A stretch of DNA of 7,441 bases. Source: Phytoactinopolyspora endophytica. GTDB taxonomy: Bacteria > Actinomycetota > Actinomycetes > Jiangellales > Jiangellaceae. The stretch covers positions 76,387-83,827 of the forward strand of contig NZ_ML142864.1 in NCBI RefSeq assembly GCF_004138495.1. Direction: 5' to 3'. The translations under genes and the position numbers were made by a program. The notes below the pieces were generated by a model. That model was not told where the DNA came from, searched no databases, and was given only the letters and a program-made list of their open reading frames with translations. Below, piece by piece: positions 5,167 to 7,441 of the stretch (its first letter is position 1; every line of letters starts with the position of its first letter).

Positions 5167-6432
5167 ATGCGAACTCGACAGGTCTTGATGACTTCAGCGG
5201 CGCTGGGCGCAGTCATGCTGGCGTCCGCTTGTGGCGGTGACGACGGAGGCGGTGCGAACACGGGCAGTGCCGAGCCTGGTGAGGTCGAAGGTTCGGTCAC
5301 GATGTGGACGTACCCGGTGATCGCCGATGAGACCGAGCACCGGAACTTCTGGGACGACACCATCGCAGCGTTCGGCGAGGAGTACCCGAACGTCGACGTG
5401 GAGGTGGAGATCTTTCCGTGGGCCGACCGCGATCAGGCGCTGTCCACGGCCATCGCGGGCAACAGTGCGCCGGACGTCGTGTACATGATTCCGGACCAGC
5501 TGCCTGGCTACGCGCGCAACATCGAACCGATCGATGGCTACCTGGACGACGACGCGAAGGCCGACTACCTTCCGAACGCGATCGAGGCGGTGACCATCGA
5601 CGGCGAGATGACAGCCGCGCCGATCCTCGCCAGCGCGGTCACGCTGACCTGCAACAAGGAGGTCTTCGACGACGTCGGCCAGAGCGAATACCCGGAAACC
5701 TGGGATGACCTGCGGGAGATGGCGCCCGAGTTCAAGGACGCCGGCTACGACATGTTCGCCTACAGCGGCGATGTCAGCCAGACGCTGAACCTCACCTTCT
5801 ACCCGTTGCTCTGGCAGGCCGGTGGCGACGTGTTCAACGACGACGGCTCCGAGGTCACCTTCAACAGCGAAGCCGGCGTCGAGGCGCTCACCTTCCTCCA
5901 GGAGATGGTCGATGGCGGCTACGTTTCCGAGGACATGCTGACCAGCAACCCGCCGGTCGAGCAGACCAAGCTGGCGCAGGGCGAGGTGGCGTGCGAATGG
6001 CACTCCGAAGGGAAGAACCTCGTCGAGTTCTGGGGTGAGGAGAACACGGTGATCTTGCCGCCGCTGACCAACGCGGAGCAGATCGCCTACGGCACGGTCG
6101 GCTCGCTGGCCATGCTGTCCTCGGCCGATGACAAGGACGCCGCCGGAGCGTGGATCTCCTTCGTGACGGAGGCCGAGCGCGCGGCCGAGTACGACGAGGC
6201 ATCCGGGTTCCTCCCGGTGAAGGAGTCCACCGGCTCGCTGTACGAAGGCGACCCGCTGCTCGGCGAGGCGGAGAAGTACGTCGACCTGACGACCGTCGGG
6301 CCGCTGACCGAAGAGGCCCGCGAGGTCATGGGCGTGCTGGCGCCGGAGATCCAGGCGGTGCTGATCGGTGAGAAGGAACCGCAGCAAGCGCTCGACGACG
6401 CGGCCGCCGCGGCCGAGGCCGTCGTCCGATAA
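5167..6432 (+). CDS. Carbohydrate ABC transporter substrate-binding lipoprotein (family 1, MalE-like)
   Basis: The extracellular receptor of a sugar importer, anchored to the outer face of the membrane. The 421-residue product begins with a lipoprotein signal: basic MRTR, a hydrophobic stretch (VLMTSAALGAVMLASA), and the lipobox ending at Cys22. A Gly/Asp-rich linker follows. The mature part opens with VTMWTYP and has FGEEYPNVDVEVEIFPWADR, APDVVYMIPDQLPGY, PETWDDLREMAPEFK, FYPLLWQAGGDVFNDDG and GFLPVKEST, all characteristic of family 1 sugar-binding proteins. I chose ATG 5167 because AAGGA lies 6 nt upstream and the signal peptide starts there; the frame is open upstream to 4978, but that part has no signal-like or conserved sequence. 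First gene of the transporter operon, divergent from the SDR-aldolase pair. The ligand is unknown. Confidence 0.94.
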   Translation: MRTRQVLMTSAALGAVMLASACGGDDGGGANTGSAEPGEVEGSVTMWTYPVIADETEHRNFWDDTIAAFGEEYPNVDVEVEIFPWADRDQALSTAIAGNSAPDVVYMIPDQLPGYARNIEPIDGYLDDDAKADYLPNAIEAVTIDGEMTAAPILASAVTLTCNKEVFDDVGQSEYPETWDDLREMAPEFKDAGYDMFAYSGDVSQTLNLTFYPLLWQAGGDVFNDDGSEVTFNSEAGVEALTFLQEMVDGGYVSEDMLTSNPPVEQTKLAQGEVACEWHSEGKNLVEFWGEENTVILPPLTNAEQIAYGTVGSLAMLSSADDKDAAGAWISFVTEAERAAEYDEASGFLPVKESTGSLYEGDPLLGEAEKYVDLTTVGPLTEEAREVMGVLAPEIQAVLIGEKEPQQALDDAAAAAEAVVR

Positions 6433-6465
6433 ACGGACCGGACCGTACGAAGTTCAGGAGTGATG

Positions 6466-7359
6466 GTGTCGGTCGACACGTTGCCGAAGGCCCGCCAGCG
6501 GTACCGCTGGCGGGAGGCGCGGATCGCGCTGCTGTTCGTCCTGCCCTGCCTGCTCCTGTTCATCGCGTTCCGGTTCGGGCCCGCGGTCGCCGGAGGTGTG
6601 CTGTCGTTCACCGACTACACGATCGGTGCCGACACGAACTGGATCGGGCTGGAGAATCTCCGCCGGCTGAACGAGGATCCGCTGTTCTGGCGGGCGCTGC
6701 GCACCACGTTGACGATCGCGCTGCTGGCCGTGCCACTGTCCATCCTCATGTCTCTCGGGATGGCGTTGCTCGTACGGCGTGCCTTCCGCGGGTCCAAACT
6801 CTTCCGGTCGATCTTCTTCCTGCCGGTGATCACCAGCCTCGTGCTGGCGGGGATCGTCTTCACCTGGATCTTCTCCGAGGGTGGGCCCTGGACGTCCGTC
6901 ATGGGATGGCTCGGCTTCGCGGACCGGGCCTGGTTGTCGGACACCACCCTGGTGATCCCGGCCATCGTCATCGTCGCGGTGTGGGGCCGGTTCGGTTTCG
7001 GCATGCTCATCCTGCTGGCCCGTCTCCAGGACGTTCCGCGTGAGCTCGAAGAGGCCGCGCTGGCTGACGGCGCGGGCGCCTGGCAACGGTTCCGCTACAT
7101 CATCCTGCCCGAGCTCAAGCCCGCGCTGTTCTTCCTGGCCGTCATCGAGACCACGTTCTCGTTCCAGATCTTCGACACGGTGTACGTGATGACCGGGGGC
7201 GGACCGGCGAACTCCAGCTACGTGCTGGTCTACCAGCTCTATGACCAGGCGTTCCGGTACTTCGACTTCGGCTACGCCTCAGCTATCGGGCTCGCGCTGT
7301 TCGTGATGACGTTCATCGTCGCGATGATCCAGCGCCTGACGTTGGGGAGAGAACGGTGA
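6466..7359 (+). CDS. Carbohydrate ABC transporter permease 1 (MalF/UgpA type)
   Basis: An inner-membrane subunit that forms half of the sugar channel. The 297-residue product has an Arg-rich cytoplasmic N-terminus and six hydrophobic segments near residues 20-48, 80-103, 113-137, 161-187, 219-248 and 265-290. The ATPase-contact (EAA) loop reads EEAALADGAGAWQRF then RYIILPELKPA, with conserved Glu196-Ala-Ala, Gly202 and Leu214-Pro215. VMTGGGP in the last periplasmic part is also typical. Start choice: AGGAG (6456-6460) is 5 nt from the GTG at 6466 but only 2 nt from the ATG at 6463, so I prefer 6466; the difference is one residue. It begins 33 bp after the binding-protein stop. A perfect 24-bp palindrome covers codons 9-17. 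The second permease overlaps its stop codon. Confidence 0.94.
   Translation: MSVDTLPKARQRYRWREARIALLFVLPCLLLFIAFRFGPAVAGGVLSFTDYTIGADTNWIGLENLRRLNEDPLFWRALRTTLTIALLAVPLSILMSLGMALLVRRAFRGSKLFRSIFFLPVITSLVLAGIVFTWIFSEGGPWTSVMGWLGFADRAWLSDTTLVIPAIVIVAVWGRFGFGMLILLARLQDVPRELEEAALADGAGAWQRFRYIILPELKPALFFLAVIETTFSFQIFDTVYVMTGGGPANSSYVLVYQLYDQAFRYFDFGYASAIGLALFVMTFIVAMIQRLTLGRER
6491..6514 (+). repeat. Perfect 24-bp palindrome inside the permease 5' coding region
   Basis: CCCGCCAGCGGT is followed directly by its exact reverse complement, ACCGCTGGCGGG. In the mRNA this would make a very stable GC-rich hairpin (about 10 pairs with a small loop) starting 25 nt after the GTG start. It encodes the Arg-rich stretch ARQRYRWRE. 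It may slow translation of the permease relative to the binding protein, or bind a regulator. Confidence 0.75.
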
Positions 7360-7441
7360 CCCACACCATGAGCACTGGCACCCCGTCGGGCCCGAAGGCG
7401 CAGGCCGTCGAGGACGGGCGTGGCCGGCGGCCGAAACCGTA
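7356..7441 (+). CDS. Probable carbohydrate ABC transporter permease 2, N-terminal fragment
   Basis: Only 28 codons are in the window. The GTG at 7356 overlaps the stop of permease 1 (GTGA), and GGGGAG lies about 6-7 nt upstream, so a real, translationally coupled gene begins here. The visible product (MTHTMSTGTPSGPKAQAVED and a basic GRGRRPKP) is the hydrophilic, charged cytoplasmic tail expected before the first membrane segment of a MalG-type permease; it carries no family motif itself. An in-frame ATG at 7368 is an alternative start. The identity is inferred from the standard order of binding protein, MalF-type, MalG-type. Confidence 0.75.
   Translation, partial: MTHTMSTGTPSGPKAQAVEDGRGRRPKP

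Noticed and set aside
5194..6387. Long open frame antisense to the binding protein (397 residues)
   Set aside because: A shadow of the GC-rich codons on the other strand: no recognisable domain, skewed composition, and the plus-strand gene is certain.
6433..6446. ACGG-ACCGGA-CCGT between the binding-protein and permease genes
   Set aside because: Only four pairs; more likely a chance GC repeat than a hairpin or terminator.
1..7441. CRISPR arrays, tRNA or rRNA genes, insertion sequences, phage or toxin-antitoxin genes
   Set aside because: Looked for on both strands: no spaced repeat array, no cloverleaf, and no transposase or integrase motif was seen.

Overview
The window looks like chromosomal DNA from a high-GC Gram-positive actinobacterium. 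The signs are GC-rich third codon positions, GTG starts next to ATG starts, a lipoprotein sugar-binding protein with an actinobacterial-style signal peptide, and a thiO-thiS-thiG / thiE arrangement common in that phylum. I cannot name the genus from the sequence alone.

Left part (1-2626), thiamine thiazole branch and coupling. thiO, thiS and the 5' part of thiG run leftward as one tightly spaced operon. thiE runs the other way. The thiO leader contains a clear TPP riboswitch on the minus strand (about 1733-1886). All core aptamer motifs are present, and the P3 arm carries an unusually long extension of about 76 nt that folds back on itself. The longest ATG reading of thiO would begin inside the conserved P5 loop of the aptamer, so the real start is almost certainly the ATG at 1721. 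A possible thiO promoter (1897-1927) would place the transcript start just upstream of the aptamer.

Middle part (2636-4716), convergent to thiE. Two leftward genes form a small operon. The upstream one is a Rossmann-fold NAD(P)-dependent epimerase/dehydratase-like SDR whose catalytic YxxxK lysine is a cysteine. The downstream one is a dihydrodipicolinate synthase/N-acetylneuraminate lyase family aldolase that keeps the Schiff-base lysine and the catalytic tyrosine.

Divergent intergenic region (4717-5166, 450 bp). It is relatively AT-rich in its middle and holds no gene I can support. It contains a perfect 16-bp palindrome, an inverted repeat filling the spacer of a candidate leftward promoter, three copies of TGTGCAG, and a short perfect hairpin in the leader of the rightward genes.

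Right part (5167-7441). A family 1 carbohydrate-binding lipoprotein, a first inner-membrane permease, and the start of a second permease that overlaps it (GTGA) run rightward. The first permease gene contains a perfect 24-bp palindrome just after its start codon. The likely reading is a carbohydrate uptake operon divergently paired with two catabolic enzymes (oxidoreductase and aldolase) for the same unidentified sugar or sugar acid. No ATPase or regulator gene lies inside the window.
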